Numbered from the stretch's first letter, positions 28,402-37,104 are shown. The stretch: 64,000 bases of DNA from an uncultured Lachnospiraceae bacterium (GCA_949878435.1 CATLAK010000014.1:22207-86206); one strand, 5' to 3'. The notes: generated from the sequence alone by a model not told the origin. Translations and numbers: made by a program.

Positions 28402-28508
28402 TTTGTACCTCCATTCTTTAATATGAATTTTCTCTTGATAGTTCCTAAGCGCTACATCCTGCACTTTTATCTTTTGCTCGTTCCTAACAAGGGTTTACAT
28501 TACTATTT

Positions 28509-28527
28509 TATCTCTTTTTCGGAGATA
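28509..28527. other. Small dyad in the XRE-agrB gap
   Basis: TATCTC and GAGATA around 7 bases, lying between the divergent XRE regulator and agrB, about 30 bases upstream of the agr -35. Possible operator; apart from the agr promoter nothing else was recognised in this gap. Confidence 0.3.
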
Positions 28528-28555
28528 TTCTTATTTTTCGACTGAATTGTATCTT

Positions 28556-28584
28556 TTGAAGGTTTAAATGGGTCGTTTTATACT
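28556..28584 (+). promoter_or_regulatory. Promoter of agrBD
   Basis: -35 TTGAAG (28556-28561), 17-base spacer, -10 TATACT (28579-28584), about 118 bases before the agrB ATG. Confidence 0.5.
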
Positions 28585-28701
28585 GACACTTTTATAAGCA
28601 TATTATTTAATTGATTTTTATCTTCATTCAGTTCAAAAATGCCATTTTCAGAGCATTTATAGTAGACTTTAATTGTCCAAAAGAAAGAGGTGATTGCACT
28701 T

Positions 28702-29289
28702 ATGAGTAAGTTTTTGAAGGAGCATTATCAATTCACTGACCTTCAAATTGCGCAGCTTCAGTATACTTGGAAGACATTTGCTTCTGAATTTAGTAAGCTG
28801 TTGATTATGGGTTTGCTGTTTAGGCATGATTTGGGTAAATATATTTTTTCTGTGATAATTATGCTGCTGCTAAGGACTTCCACCGGGGGACTTCATTGTA
28901 AAAAGTATATTACGTGTTTTCTGGTCTCCTTTACTTATATGTTCTTGTCCTTGATGGTGCTTCCTATGGTGCCGGTGAATAAGGTGTTCCAGATGATATT
29001 GCTGTTTGTGTGTATGGTGTGTAATTATTATGTGGGACCGGTTACTTCGGCAGTTCATAGACCGCTGAGCACGGGGTGTGTGAAGAGGGTTAGGGTACAG
29101 GCGTTTTTGATTATCTTTTTTTATTTGACTCTTATGTATATAGTTCCTGAGAACTCTTATTTTACTTGTGGGTTCTGGGTTATTATATTAAATACGCTGC
29201 AGTTGGTTGCGGCGAAAGTACAAAAGATGCAGAAAATTGAGAAGAAGGAGGTTTTTGGTTATGAAAGAGAGGCTTATAAGGCTTGCTAG
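28702..29289 (+). CDS. agrB: AgrB, peptide-signal processing membrane protease, 195 aa
   Basis: Membrane cysteine protease that cuts AgrD and forms the cyclic signal. The catalytic pair is His65 and Cys72 in GGLHCKKYITC, with the seven-residue spacing of the family. Five to six hydrophobic segments cover residues 32-185. ATG 28702 is chosen over a GTG four codons earlier because that GTG is part of the AGAGGTG ribosome binding site. Its end overlaps agrD by 29 bases. Confidence 0.93.
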   Translation: MSKFLKEHYQFTDLQIAQLQYTWKTFASEFSKLLIMGLLFRHDLGKYIFSVIIMLLLRTSTGGLHCKKYITCFLVSFTYMFLSLMVLPMVPVNKVFQMILLFVCMVCNYYVGPVTSAVHRPLSTGCVKRVRVQAFLIIFFYLTLMYIVPENSYFTCGFWVIILNTLQLVAAKVQKMQKIEKKEVFGYEREAYKAC

Positions 29290-29389
29290 ACCCCTGTTGG
29301 TAGGTTGTATGGCTTTGGGGGCTTGGATGAGTTTTGATATTACAAGTATTATTTTCTTTGGTGAATATGAATATCCTATGGAGAAATAA
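29261..29389 (+). CDS. agrD: AgrD, cyclic autoinducing peptide precursor, 42 aa
   Basis: Typical tripartite AgrD: an amphipathic N-terminal helix (KERLIRLARPLLVGCMALG), a short signal segment, and an acidic C-terminal recognition tail (GEYEYPMEK). The ring-forming residue five positions before the tail is Ser29 (S-I-I-F-F), not Cys; the only Cys (16) is in the leader helix. So the predicted signal is a Ser lactone rather than a thiolactone. ATG 29261 follows GGAGG by 9 bases and overlaps the end of agrB. Length and layout are normal for the family. Confidence 0.88.
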   Translation: MKERLIRLARPLLVGCMALGAWMSFDITSIIFFGEYEYPMEK

Positions 29390-29394
29390 TTGAG

Positions 29395-29436
29395 AGCTGC
29401 ATTTACGATTAACTATCGCGAATGCAGCTTTTTTAT
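29395..29436 (+). terminator. Rho-independent terminator after agrD
   Basis: AGCTGCATT and AATGCAGCT stem (9 bp) with an inner CGAT/ATCG pairing, followed by six T. Ends agrBD just before the 305-bp palindrome. Confidence 0.85.
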
Positions 29437-29466
29437 TTGTGCTTTTAGGCAGGTTAATCAATGCGT

Positions 29467-29771
29467 AGATTCGGGAGATAAAAGCGCGTGGGGGAGAGGA
29501 CGCCTGCCTGCGGCTACAAAAAACTTCACGGTCCTATGTCCAGAGATAAGAAATTCTAAGAATCCCTTGTTCAGGTTCTTCTCTACCGTACGCAATCGGC
29601 GCGCTTGGTCATCCATGACCAAATTCGCGCCTAAATCGGACGTCCTGTCCGATTTTTGCTGGTATCGATGGGATTCTAAGAATTTCTAATCTCTTTCCAT
29701 AAGGAACCGTGAAGTTTTTTGTAGTCGCAGGCAGGCGTCCTCTCCCCCACGCGCTTTTATCTCCCGAATCT
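29467..29771. repeat. Long palindromic element 1, between agrD and agrC
   Basis: Outer arms 29467-29532 and 29706-29771 are 66 bp with one mismatch. An inner imperfect stem (AGAAATTCT/AGAATTTCT region) follows, and the head carries two small hairpins: 29605-29622, which read on the minus strand is TTGGTCA-TGGA-TGACCAA, and 29635-29653, ATCGGAC-AGGAC-GTCCGAT. The right arm ends on the first base of the agrC stop codon. No open frame inside is credible. Too long and without a T-run to be a plain terminator. Confidence 0.85.
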
Positions 29772-31051
29772 TAGGTATCTGTCCCCAGCTGTCTATTTGT
29801 AATTCTAAAGGACAGCCAGTTTTGCCCATTAATTTCTTTATTCTCAAAATAGAGTTGAAGCCCATATTCGCGGCATATATTGTTTACATTGTATAGTCCT
29901 AAACCTCTATTCTCTCCTTTTTCACTATAACCTTTCATGAAGAAAAGACTGATATCATTGGGCTGTATATATGGGCTTTCATTTCTGACTTCAATTTCAA
30001 ATATATCATCTATCTCAATCATGAGAATAAAGATTTTATTTAAATTCGGCGTCTTTTCAATTGCCTCAACAGCATTTTTAAGTAAGTTTCCAAGTATTTC
30101 AACGATTTTGTAAATCGGAACACCGATTTCCAGGTCATTGATTGCGATATCATATGCAATATCGATTCCCTTTTTATCAATTTCTATCATCTTGCCATAT
30201 AAAAAGCTGATAATAACAGGATTGCCTTTTTTCAGCATCTTGTTGAAACGGTTTTCTTCCAAAACCTGATTGCAATATTTTTTCTGCTCATTTACTAAAT
30301 CCTCATATGTGTCAAACAGATAATGCTGACTATAAATCGTGCTGATGTGATTCTCAAATTCATGTTGCCTCAACCGAATACTATCAATCAAGCTTTGAAA
30401 GGAATCTGCATACAATTTATGCATTCTAAGTTCTGTCTCAATCTCTTTGGATTTTACTTTGTATTGGTTCAATTGACCTGTCAGTGCAAAAATGAAAATC
30501 ATACATACAAACAGTAATATTGTTTGATTTAATTCTACCTGTATTAATTGTTTATATGAAATTAAGCAAAAAAATGTTATTCCTAAGCATATAACAATTG
30601 AAACAATTAATATCTTTTCCCTATTTTTCAAAAAGGCTACTACTCTATTTATTTTTAATCGTGGTATCACAAATATCATTATGAGAAAAGCAGTACAGTT
30701 TACAAACAACAAACGGTAATTTGAAAGCAATTGTACATTAAGGAAATAATAAAATGGCAATGATACTATCATTTGAATCACACCAACAATGATAATGCAC
30801 AGCGTAACATTTATAATTATCTCTCTTAATTTAAAACCAAACTTTATACCACAATATATACCAATAATTGGGTAAATGGTCAATGAATATATCTTAGGCA
30901 GCCCATAGTAATTAATTGCTGTCATAAGAATCATATTTATTGCCAGCAAGCTTGTTGTTTCGATATCCAGTTTGAATTTTTCGTCGTATAGGTAGTGTAG
31001 GCATAGGACGATTGATAGGGCTTCTAGTAGTAGGCAGATGTTAGTAACCAT
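29771..31051 (-). CDS. agrC: AgrC-like sensor histidine kinase (GHKL), 426 aa
   Basis: Receptor kinase of the agr pair: six or seven hydrophobic segments over residues 1-205, then a kinase core with the His in RQHEFENHI, N box NLLKNAVEAI and G box NRGLGLYNV. The absence of classical HisKA and the GHKL-type ATPase are as in AgrC/ComD. It overlaps agrA by 11 bases and its stop codon touches palindrome 1. Convergent with agrBD rather than in the usual B-D-C-A order. Confidence 0.88.
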   Translation of the reverse strand: MVTNICLLLEALSIVLCLHYLYDEKFKLDIETTSLLAINMILMTAINYYGLPKIYSLTIYPIIGIYCGIKFGFKLREIIINVTLCIIIVGVIQMIVSLPFYYFLNVQLLSNYRLLFVNCTAFLIMIFVIPRLKINRVVAFLKNREKILIVSIVICLGITFFCLISYKQLIQVELNQTILLFVCMIFIFALTGQLNQYKVKSKEIETELRMHKLYADSFQSLIDSIRLRQHEFENHISTIYSQHYLFDTYEDLVNEQKKYCNQVLEENRFNKMLKKGNPVIISFLYGKMIEIDKKGIDIAYDIAINDLEIGVPIYKIVEILGNLLKNAVEAIEKTPNLNKIFILMIEIDDIFEIEVRNESPYIQPNDISLFFMKGYSEKGENRGLGLYNVNNICREYGLQLYFENKEINGQNWLSFRITNRQLGTDT

Positions 31052-31781
31052 TTTTGTACTCCACTTGCATTCTTCTTTTGTAGGTGATTCCGATTTCTAT
31101 TGGGGTTGGTACGCCTCTTAGGTGTAGGTATCGGTTTGGGAGGTCTATGTTTTCTATGTAGTCTTTGTTGATAATTGCGTTTCTGCTGCATTGGATCAGG
31201 GCGCTTGCATTTATATCATCCAGGAGTTGTTTGCAAGGTCTGTAAGGAATGGTCAGGGCTCCGCCTTCGGATAGATAAATGTTTACGACGTGGTTGATGC
31301 TTTCTATGTAGATTATGTTTTTTATCTTGATGGGATATAGGATTCCCTCTTTTCTGAAGCAGTGCACTGCTTCTTTTTCTGTCTCCTTTTCTGTGGAAAA
31401 GTATAGCGCCCTTTTTATAAGCTGTTTTACACTGTCTGGGGAAAAGGGCTTTTCTACATAGCCCAGACAGTTTAGGTCGGTATAGGTGTATCTGGTGGTG
31501 TCTTCAAGTGATGTGATGAAGATTACTGGGGCGAACATGTACTGTGGTATCGTCCTGATCTTTTCCACGAGCTTGATTCCTGAGGTGTCTCCCGGTTTCG
31601 TGACATCGAGAATGATATCTACTAAAAATACGTCGATGATCTTCTCCATCATGATCTGATAGGCGGCTTTCACCTCGCTTGCGGTATAGACTACCGCTTC
31701 CGCATTTACTTCTAGTACCAGTTTCTTGAGCATCTCCAGCTGAGTTTTGTTATCTTCGATTATTAATACTGTTTTCTTCAT
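31041..31781 (-). CDS. agrA: AgrA-like LytTR response regulator, 246 aa
   Basis: Receiver domain at residues 1-125 (IIEDNKTQ, phospho-acceptor Asp in VFLVDIIL, Lys in YVEKPFSP) and a LytTR DNA-binding domain at about 145-245 (NIIYIESINHVVNIYL and CSRNAIINKDYIENID). ATG 31781 follows AGGGGAATGCC. First gene of the agrA-agrC unit. No clear LytTR direct repeat was found upstream of agrB by eye. Confidence 0.88.
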   Translation of the reverse strand: MKKTVLIIEDNKTQLEMLKKLVLEVNAEAVVYTASEVKAAYQIMMEKIIDVFLVDIILDVTKPGDTSGIKLVEKIRTIPQYMFAPVIFITSLEDTTRYTYTDLNCLGYVEKPFSPDSVKQLIKRALYFSTEKETEKEAVHCFRKEGILYPIKIKNIIYIESINHVVNIYLSEGGALTIPYRPCKQLLDDINASALIQCSRNAIINKDYIENIDLPNRYLHLRGVPTPIEIGITYKRRMQVEYKNGY

Positions 31782-32008
31782 GGCATTCCCCTACATTCTA
31801 ATTTTGATGTTTTATCATTTGTTTACGTTTCCAAAAGTTCAATTACTTATTCTGCCTTAATATGTTCAAGCGGTTCTTTTCTTATCCCTTCCTGGCGGAC
31901 ATCCATCTGGTTTCGTCAGGCGGGAAAGCGTGGGGTTTCCAAGTCAGACTTATATCTGACTATGGCTCATTATGTACTGTCTGTCAATACCATTTCCGGC
32001 ACCCCCTT

Positions 32009-33496
32009 TCAAGATAAGAGTTTTTGCTTTCTTTCAATCATTTCATTGATTTTTTCTATGTAAAGATTTACATCCTTTACATTATCACAGCGCTCTATCC
32101 TGCCGTCCGGAAAGACGCGTTTGGTAACGCTTCCGGCTCCCAGCGCTATGATGGTCTGTTTCTCCTCCATAATCAGGATATTGTAGACACCGAACTTTCC
32201 CTCTCTTGCATATCCCACATTTTCAAAATTGCCGGACATGTTCTTCTGACGGTACAGGTAATAGGGAACCATGTTCAGCTCTTTTGCTCCCCTTGCCGTG
32301 ATCTGCATGGTCTCATCTGTGTTGTTCAGCATGGAAATGCCGTTTTCTTCTATCCACTGGCTGAGCCGGGAAGCACGCTTGATTGCCAGAGAATGTACGG
32401 TAAGGCTGTCTGGATCCAGCTTTTTGATCTCGTCCATGGTGTGTTGTACGTCTGCTGCACACTCGCCCGGCAGACCCAGTATCAAATCCATGTTGATATT
32501 GGCAAACCCGGCTTTTCTTGCCAGCCAAAAGGCTTCTTTTACCTGATCTACCGTATGTTTCCTCCCGATGAAATCTAGGGTTTCCTGTTTCATCGTCTGG
32601 GGATTGACGGAAATTCTGGTGACCCCGGCTTCTTTCAGCACACGAAGCTTGTCCAAGGTAATGCTGTCAGCACGTCCTGCCTCCACGGTAAACTCTTTTA
32701 AACAGGTAAGGTCGAAGCTTCTCTTTATGCTGGCAAGAAGCCTTGACAGTTCCTGCGCCTCTAAGGTTGTGGGCGTGCCTCCTCCGATATAAATGGTATC
32801 AAGCACTTTATCCTTATAAAGCTCCGCTGTAAAAGCGATTTCTTTATCCAGCGCATCTAAGTATTCATTTATTCTCTTTTTCCATGAAACGATTGGGTAA
32901 GACGTAAAGGAGCAGTAAAGACAAGTGGTAGGACAGAATGGAATCCCTATGTACAGACTGTAGCCCTCTTCATAGTGCAGGTTTTTGAGTAATTCCCTTT
33001 CCCGCTTTGCAATCTGTATTGCCAGATCTCTCTTTTCATCGCTGAGCAGGTAGGTGTCCTTCATATACGCCATGATTTCTTCATCCGCCCTGCCTTCCTC
33101 CAGCATGGTCATAGGAATTTTGGTAGGGCGAATCCCGGTAAGCGTTCCCCACGGAAGATTTTTTCCCGTATGCTCGGAAAGGGTCTGGTATAAAAGCTGT
33201 TTCAGCCGGTTCTTGACCTCGGCTCTTGGCATGTTCTCGGCTATGTCCACTTTTTTTCCACCAAAAGAAGCCGTTGCGCCCTCCCCTGCAATCAGAGTGA
33301 GCAAAACAGCTTCCTTTGTGAAATGGATATGTAGGTCCGGCAGACCCGGACTTGAACTTTCTTCTTGTTCATTTTCTGTGAATACCTTCACATCCTGTGC
33401 AGGATAGAACGCTTTTACCAGAGAGTGGATATCGTATTCAAATCCTGCCTGATTGACGGTGATTACAATTAAATTTTCTTCTTTCATCTTTGCCAT
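32009..33496 (-). CDS. hemZ: Coproporphyrinogen dehydrogenase HemZ, 495 aa
   Basis: Radical-SAM oxygen-independent coproporphyrinogen III oxidase-like protein. The cluster motif is CPTTCLYCSF, followed by YIGGGTPTTL and VNPQTMK. The N-terminal 150 residues are the HemZ-specific extension. Some family members lack oxidase activity, so the substrate is not certain. It starts 14 bases after the glmS stop, on the same strand. Confidence 0.9.
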   Translation of the reverse strand: MAKMKEENLIVITVNQAGFEYDIHSLVKAFYPAQDVKVFTENEQEESSSPGLPDLHIHFTKEAVLLTLIAGEGATASFGGKKVDIAENMPRAEVKNRLKQLLYQTLSEHTGKNLPWGTLTGIRPTKIPMTMLEEGRADEEIMAYMKDTYLLSDEKRDLAIQIAKRERELLKNLHYEEGYSLYIGIPFCPTTCLYCSFTSYPIVSWKKRINEYLDALDKEIAFTAELYKDKVLDTIYIGGGTPTTLEAQELSRLLASIKRSFDLTCLKEFTVEAGRADSITLDKLRVLKEAGVTRISVNPQTMKQETLDFIGRKHTVDQVKEAFWLARKAGFANINMDLILGLPGECAADVQHTMDEIKKLDPDSLTVHSLAIKRASRLSQWIEENGISMLNNTDETMQITARGAKELNMVPYYLYRQKNMSGNFENVGYAREGKFGVYNILIMEEKQTIIALGAGSVTKRVFPDGRIERCDNVKDVNLYIEKINEMIERKQKLLS

Positions 33497-33510
33497 TGTT
33501 TCCCTATTCT

Positions 33511-35328
33511 TTATTCTACAGTAACTACTTTTGCAAGGTTTCTCGGTTTATCCACATCCAGTCCCTTGTCAAGCGAAACATAGTAAGCGATCAGCTGCAA
33601 GACCACGGATGCCGGCATCACCATGAAAGGATCCTCCATCACCGGAAGTCTGTAAACACAGCTCCACTGCTCTCCCTCATCCAAAGTCTCGCTTGCTTTG
33701 ATTAAAAGTACCACTCTTGCTCCCCTTGACTGCACCTCTCTGATATTGGATAATTCCTTGCTCTTTAACTTCTCCTGAGTCACCACGGCAACTACCGGCG
33801 TATCTTCGGTGATCAGCGCTATGGTGCCATGCTTTAGCTCACCGGATGCGTATGCCTCCGAATGAATATAGGAAATCTCCTTCAGCTTAAGCGAGCCTTC
33901 CAGCAGGATAGAATAATCTAAGCCCCTGCCGATCATAAAAACGTCCCGCGCATTTAAGATGGTGCCTGAAAGGCGGTGAATCTCTTCTCTCGTGTCTAGA
34001 ACGGCTTCCATTACCTCGGGAACCCTCTGCAGTTCACGCATAAACCCTAACAGCTCTTCGTCGCTCCAAAGTCCCCTTGCCATCGCCATTCTTGCCGTAA
34101 TCAGATAAAGGACTGCCAGCTGGGTAGTATACGCTTTGGTGCTCGCCACTGCGATTTCCGGTCCCGCATTGGTATAGACCACGTACTCGCTTGCCCTTGC
34201 AATGGACGCTCCCTTCACGTTCACGATAGAGATGCTGGGAGAGCCGCATTTTCTTGCAAATTTAAGTGCTTCCAGAGTGTCGATGGTTTCCCCGGACTGC
34301 GAGATTGCAATCACAAGCGTCTCCTTATCCACTACCGGATCATTGTACATAAATTCAGATGCCATGACCACGTCCACATGAATGCCGATGATTGCCTGAA
34401 TCAGACTCTTTCCCACCAGCCCGGCATGCATGGCTGTTCCGCAGGCGATTACACAGATCCGCTTGCAGTCTGCAAGCATTGCATCCGGTATGCCTTCCTC
34501 CGTAAAATCAGGTCTTCCATCCTTGATTCTGGGCAGAATCGTCTCCCTTATCACTTCCGGCTGCTCCATGATCTCTTTTTCCATGTAAAAAGGATAACCG
34601 CCCTTGCCGCTGCGGCTCACATCCCAGTCAACTTTTAACCATTCTATCTCCGCCCTGTCCCCCGAGAGGTCGAACATGTCGATTCCGTCAGGCGCCATGC
34701 AGATTACATGAAATTCAGGCACAACAAAATAGTCTGTGGTAAAAGGCACGATTGCCGCCACATCGGAGGAGAGCATTGCCCCGTCCTTGGTGACTGCCGC
34801 CACGATGGGACTTACATTGCGGACCGCATAGATTTTATCCGGCTGATCGTCAAACAGAATCGCCAGCGCAAAAGTTCCCTTCAATTTCAGCACTGTCCTG
34901 CGGATTGCCGAATATGGATCCCCTGAATAAAAGTGTTCCAACACTGCCGCCACCACTTCGCTGTCCGTCTGGGATGCAAGTTTTCCCTCAAGATGATACT
35001 TTTCCATCAGTTCCCTGTAGTTTTCAATGATACCGTTATGTATTAAAGTGACTCTGCCAAAGCGATGGGGATGCGCATTTTCGTCGCATACGCCTCCGTG
35101 AGTAGCCCATCTGGTATGACCGATTCCGCACTGCCCTTCCGGCTCCTTCTGTGCACACAGATTCCTTAAATCTTTCACTCTTCCCGCACGTTTTACAATC
35201 TGTGTGCCTTCCTCGCCCAAAAGCGCAATTCCGGCGCTGTCATATCCTCTGTACTCCAAAAGCTCCAGTGCATCCAGCATGATCTCCCTGGCGTTTCCTT
35301 TTCCTGTATATCCAATAATTCCACACAT
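33511..35328 (-). CDS. glmS: Glucosamine-6-phosphate synthase, 605 aa
   Basis: Makes glucosamine-6-phosphate from fructose-6-phosphate and glutamine, first step to UDP-GlcNAc. The amidotransferase domain needs Cys immediately after Met, which fixes the start at ATG 35328 (MCGIIGYTG); GAGGG lies 8 bases upstream. HTRWATHGG follows. Two SIS domains (about 285-415 and 455-595) and the C-terminal DKPRNLAKVVTVE are intact. Controlled by the glmS ribozyme upstream. Confidence 0.97.
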   Translation of the reverse strand: MCGIIGYTGKGNAREIMLDALELLEYRGYDSAGIALLGEEGTQIVKRAGRVKDLRNLCAQKEPEGQCGIGHTRWATHGGVCDENAHPHRFGRVTLIHNGIIENYRELMEKYHLEGKLASQTDSEVVAAVLEHFYSGDPYSAIRRTVLKLKGTFALAILFDDQPDKIYAVRNVSPIVAAVTKDGAMLSSDVAAIVPFTTDYFVVPEFHVICMAPDGIDMFDLSGDRAEIEWLKVDWDVSRSGKGGYPFYMEKEIMEQPEVIRETILPRIKDGRPDFTEEGIPDAMLADCKRICVIACGTAMHAGLVGKSLIQAIIGIHVDVVMASEFMYNDPVVDKETLVIAISQSGETIDTLEALKFARKCGSPSISIVNVKGASIARASEYVVYTNAGPEIAVASTKAYTTQLAVLYLITARMAMARGLWSDEELLGFMRELQRVPEVMEAVLDTREEIHRLSGTILNARDVFMIGRGLDYSILLEGSLKLKEISYIHSEAYASGELKHGTIALITEDTPVVAVVTQEKLKSKELSNIREVQSRGARVVLLIKASETLDEGEQWSCVYRLPVMEDPFMVMPASVVLQLIAYYVSLDKGLDVDKPRNLAKVVTVE

Positions 35329-35454
35329 TTTCGTTTCCCTCATCTTTCTATGTTTTATTCTATGCTGCACCTGCGCATAATGCGCTTTTTGTGCCTCATT
35401 TTCATCCTTCCTTGTACCACAGGAATCGTCTGCTTTTACACATCCCATTCTTTA

Positions 35455-35624
35455 TGGCATTCCTCCGCTATACCGTATTTGTTTTGCAGTCACCCGCATA
35501 TTTGCCGGTATATCTCGCACCGGAGGCGGTACGAAAGAGCACCCGCCGAATTTTCGATCACTCTTTTCCTCGTCAACCTTCCGCCTGCTCTCTTACATAA
35601 GCCGCTCAAGAAGGTCATGGCGCT
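35455..35624 (-). promoter_or_regulatory. glmS ribozyme (glucosamine-6-phosphate riboswitch)
   Basis: Self-cleaving leader of glmS. On the minus strand the cleavage-site sequence A/GCGCC is at 35624-35619, followed by the conserved core TTGACGAGG, then GTGATCGAAAATTCGGCGG and a GAG...CTC pairing. Further stem (CCGGTGCGAGATATACCGG) lies downstream; the 3' boundary is approximate. The consensus blocks and spacing match the B. subtilis ribozyme and the location is the expected one, so glmS expression should fall when GlcN6P is abundant. Confidence 0.93.
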
Positions 35625-35632
35625 AGATTAGG

Positions 35633-35657
35633 GAAACAATGACAGTTTCATTGTTTC
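35633..35657 (-). other. Perfect 10-bp hairpin just 5' of the ribozyme cleavage site
   Basis: GAAACAATGA and its complement around a 5-base loop, ending nine bases before the predicted cleavage site. It lies in the transcribed leader from the promoter at 35691-35719. It is not part of the known ribozyme core. Confidence 0.6.
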
Positions 35658-35690
35658 TATTCACTTTTCAATGTTCCATATCCAAAAATT

Positions 35691-35719
35691 ATTATACACA
35701 AAACGCCTGCGGTTGTAAA
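35691..35719 (-). promoter_or_regulatory. Promoter of glmS
   Basis: Minus-strand -35 TTTACA (35714-35719), 17-base spacer, perfect -10 TATAAT (35691-35696), about 65 bases before the ribozyme cleavage site. Confidence 0.65.
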
Positions 35720-35745
35720 CCACAGGTTACTTTCTGATAACAGAT

Positions 35746-35847
35746 TCAGCCTGCAAAGGCAGTGCAGCAGCATAGAGGGCAGATGGCTCGGCGCCGCCGG
35801 TGCCTAACCATCCGCCCTCTATGCTGCTATACTGCCCTTGCAGGCTG
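35746..35847 (-). repeat. Long hairpin after the DUF3048 gene
   Basis: Two 40-base arms (CAGCCTGC...AGATGG and complement) with five mismatches, around a GC-rich 20-base head. Most mismatches become G-U pairs on the minus strand, so it is best read as an RNA structure at the 3' end of the DUF3048 transcript, 14 bases past the stop. There is no T-run after it, so termination, if any, would be unusual. Confidence 0.7.
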
Positions 35848-35861
35848 AACCTGCCGTCCGT

Positions 35862-37037
35862 TTATTTATATTCTACATACTCGCCATATTCCTGCCAGAT
35901 GCAGCATACCCAGGTCTTGCCCTGATTAAAGATAATTTCTTTTCCGTTCTCGTCGTAGAATTTGGCGGGAGTGGCGTCACCGTTATAGCGTTTCCAGGTT
36001 CCCTTTATTACTTTTCCTCCAGTAAATACGATTGCATTGCCCTCTCCGTGAACGCCAAAGGCAAGATAATCATGGGAATCTCTTACCTCGCCGTGGCAGT
36101 ACTGAAATACCACATTGGACACTGCCAGCTGGGCGCCGTTCATTTCATCTGTCTGTGCCTTTCCGTTCTGGAAACGATAGTACAGACCATCCTGGGCATT
36201 GTACGCAAAATAGGGGTTGTACGCGCCATAACCGCCTTTATTTCCGGTCTGACCGCCCGGATAGCATACAGTTGCACTCTGTTTATCCTGATAATGCTCC
36301 TCTGCCCTTACTCCGTCGGCAGAAAAGGTAAAAGGAGGCACATACGCCTTATCATAATTCCAATTGTAACCAAGCCTGTCCACGGCTTTCTTCATGCCGT
36401 CTATAAACAGATACCCTGTAAATTCCGTAGCATACCCCGGACGGCGGACTCTGTCATAAGCCTCGTTGGCAGGGTTCTTGATTCCCTCCACCGCTGCACT
36501 GATATTCTGAACCGTGCTGCGGTTGATCAGTTCCTCCACATAGGGCCTTGCAAGTCCCCAGTTACAGTAGATTGCCTCATAACCCATGGCAACATACAAA
36601 AAGTAATCCCGGCTGCTGCGCACAGGACCGATCTTGTCAAGATCGTCGAAATCTTCAAACACTGCCATCAGCCTGGTAATTCTCCCCTCCACCGGCGCCT
36701 CATAAATAATGCTTGCCCTGGAAATTCCATACTGGGGCATTGCCGCTGAGTTATTGGGAATCATTACCGCGATGGGACGTCTGTTCACTACTTCCTTGCT
36801 CTTCCACTCTCCCGTAAGATAACTCTGCATCCTGCCGTCGATCTCCTTCCGCTGGGAAATGAAGGAGGTGTTCTGGGCAGAAGCCGTAGGCGCTTCCACT
36901 ACGTCCGGCGTCGCCTCTTCTATCTGCTCCTCCTGCACTGGTTCCGGTATTACCTCTTCCTTTTTGCCGCATCCGGCAAGCGCCATGCATGCTGCAAAAC
37001 CAACTGTTATCGATAATAATCTTATCCTGACGGTCAT
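35862..37037 (-). CDS. DUF3048-domain lipoprotein, 391 aa
   Basis: Predicted lipoprotein: signal peptide with lipobox LAGC near residues 20-23, then a Glu/Pro-rich linker, then the two-part DUF3048 domain (RPIAVMIPNNSAAMPQYGIS, EGRITRLMAVF, GPVRSSRDYF, and a C-terminal VVFQYCH/GKVIKGTW region). Function unknown (relatives include YerB). GGAAAGG precedes ATG 37037. Follows the MBL-fold gene by 67 bases on the same strand, so part of the relA unit or a separate one. Confidence 0.9.
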   Translation of the reverse strand: MTVRIRLLSITVGFAACMALAGCGKKEEVIPEPVQEEQIEEATPDVVEAPTASAQNTSFISQRKEIDGRMQSYLTGEWKSKEVVNRRPIAVMIPNNSAAMPQYGISRASIIYEAPVEGRITRLMAVFEDFDDLDKIGPVRSSRDYFLYVAMGYEAIYCNWGLARPYVEELINRSTVQNISAAVEGIKNPANEAYDRVRRPGYATEFTGYLFIDGMKKAVDRLGYNWNYDKAYVPPFTFSADGVRAEEHYQDKQSATVCYPGGQTGNKGGYGAYNPYFAYNAQDGLYYRFQNGKAQTDEMNGAQLAVSNVVFQYCHGEVRDSHDYLAFGVHGEGNAIVFTGGKVIKGTWKRYNGDATPAKFYDENGKEIIFNQGKTWVCCIWQEYGEYVEYK

Positions 37038-37104
37038 CTTGTTTTCCTTTCCGCTTACGCTGTTTACCTATAAAACGATACAGATCTGTTTTTTGTGACA
37101 TCTT

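Noticed and set aside
29467..29771. Palindrome 1 as a rho-independent terminator for agrBD or agrC
   Set aside because: agrBD already has a good terminator, and the arms are far too long with no T-run after them.
31942..31961. AGTCAGA/TCTGACT hairpin after hemZ as a terminator
   Set aside because: Only 7 bp, AT-rich and without a T-run; could be chance.
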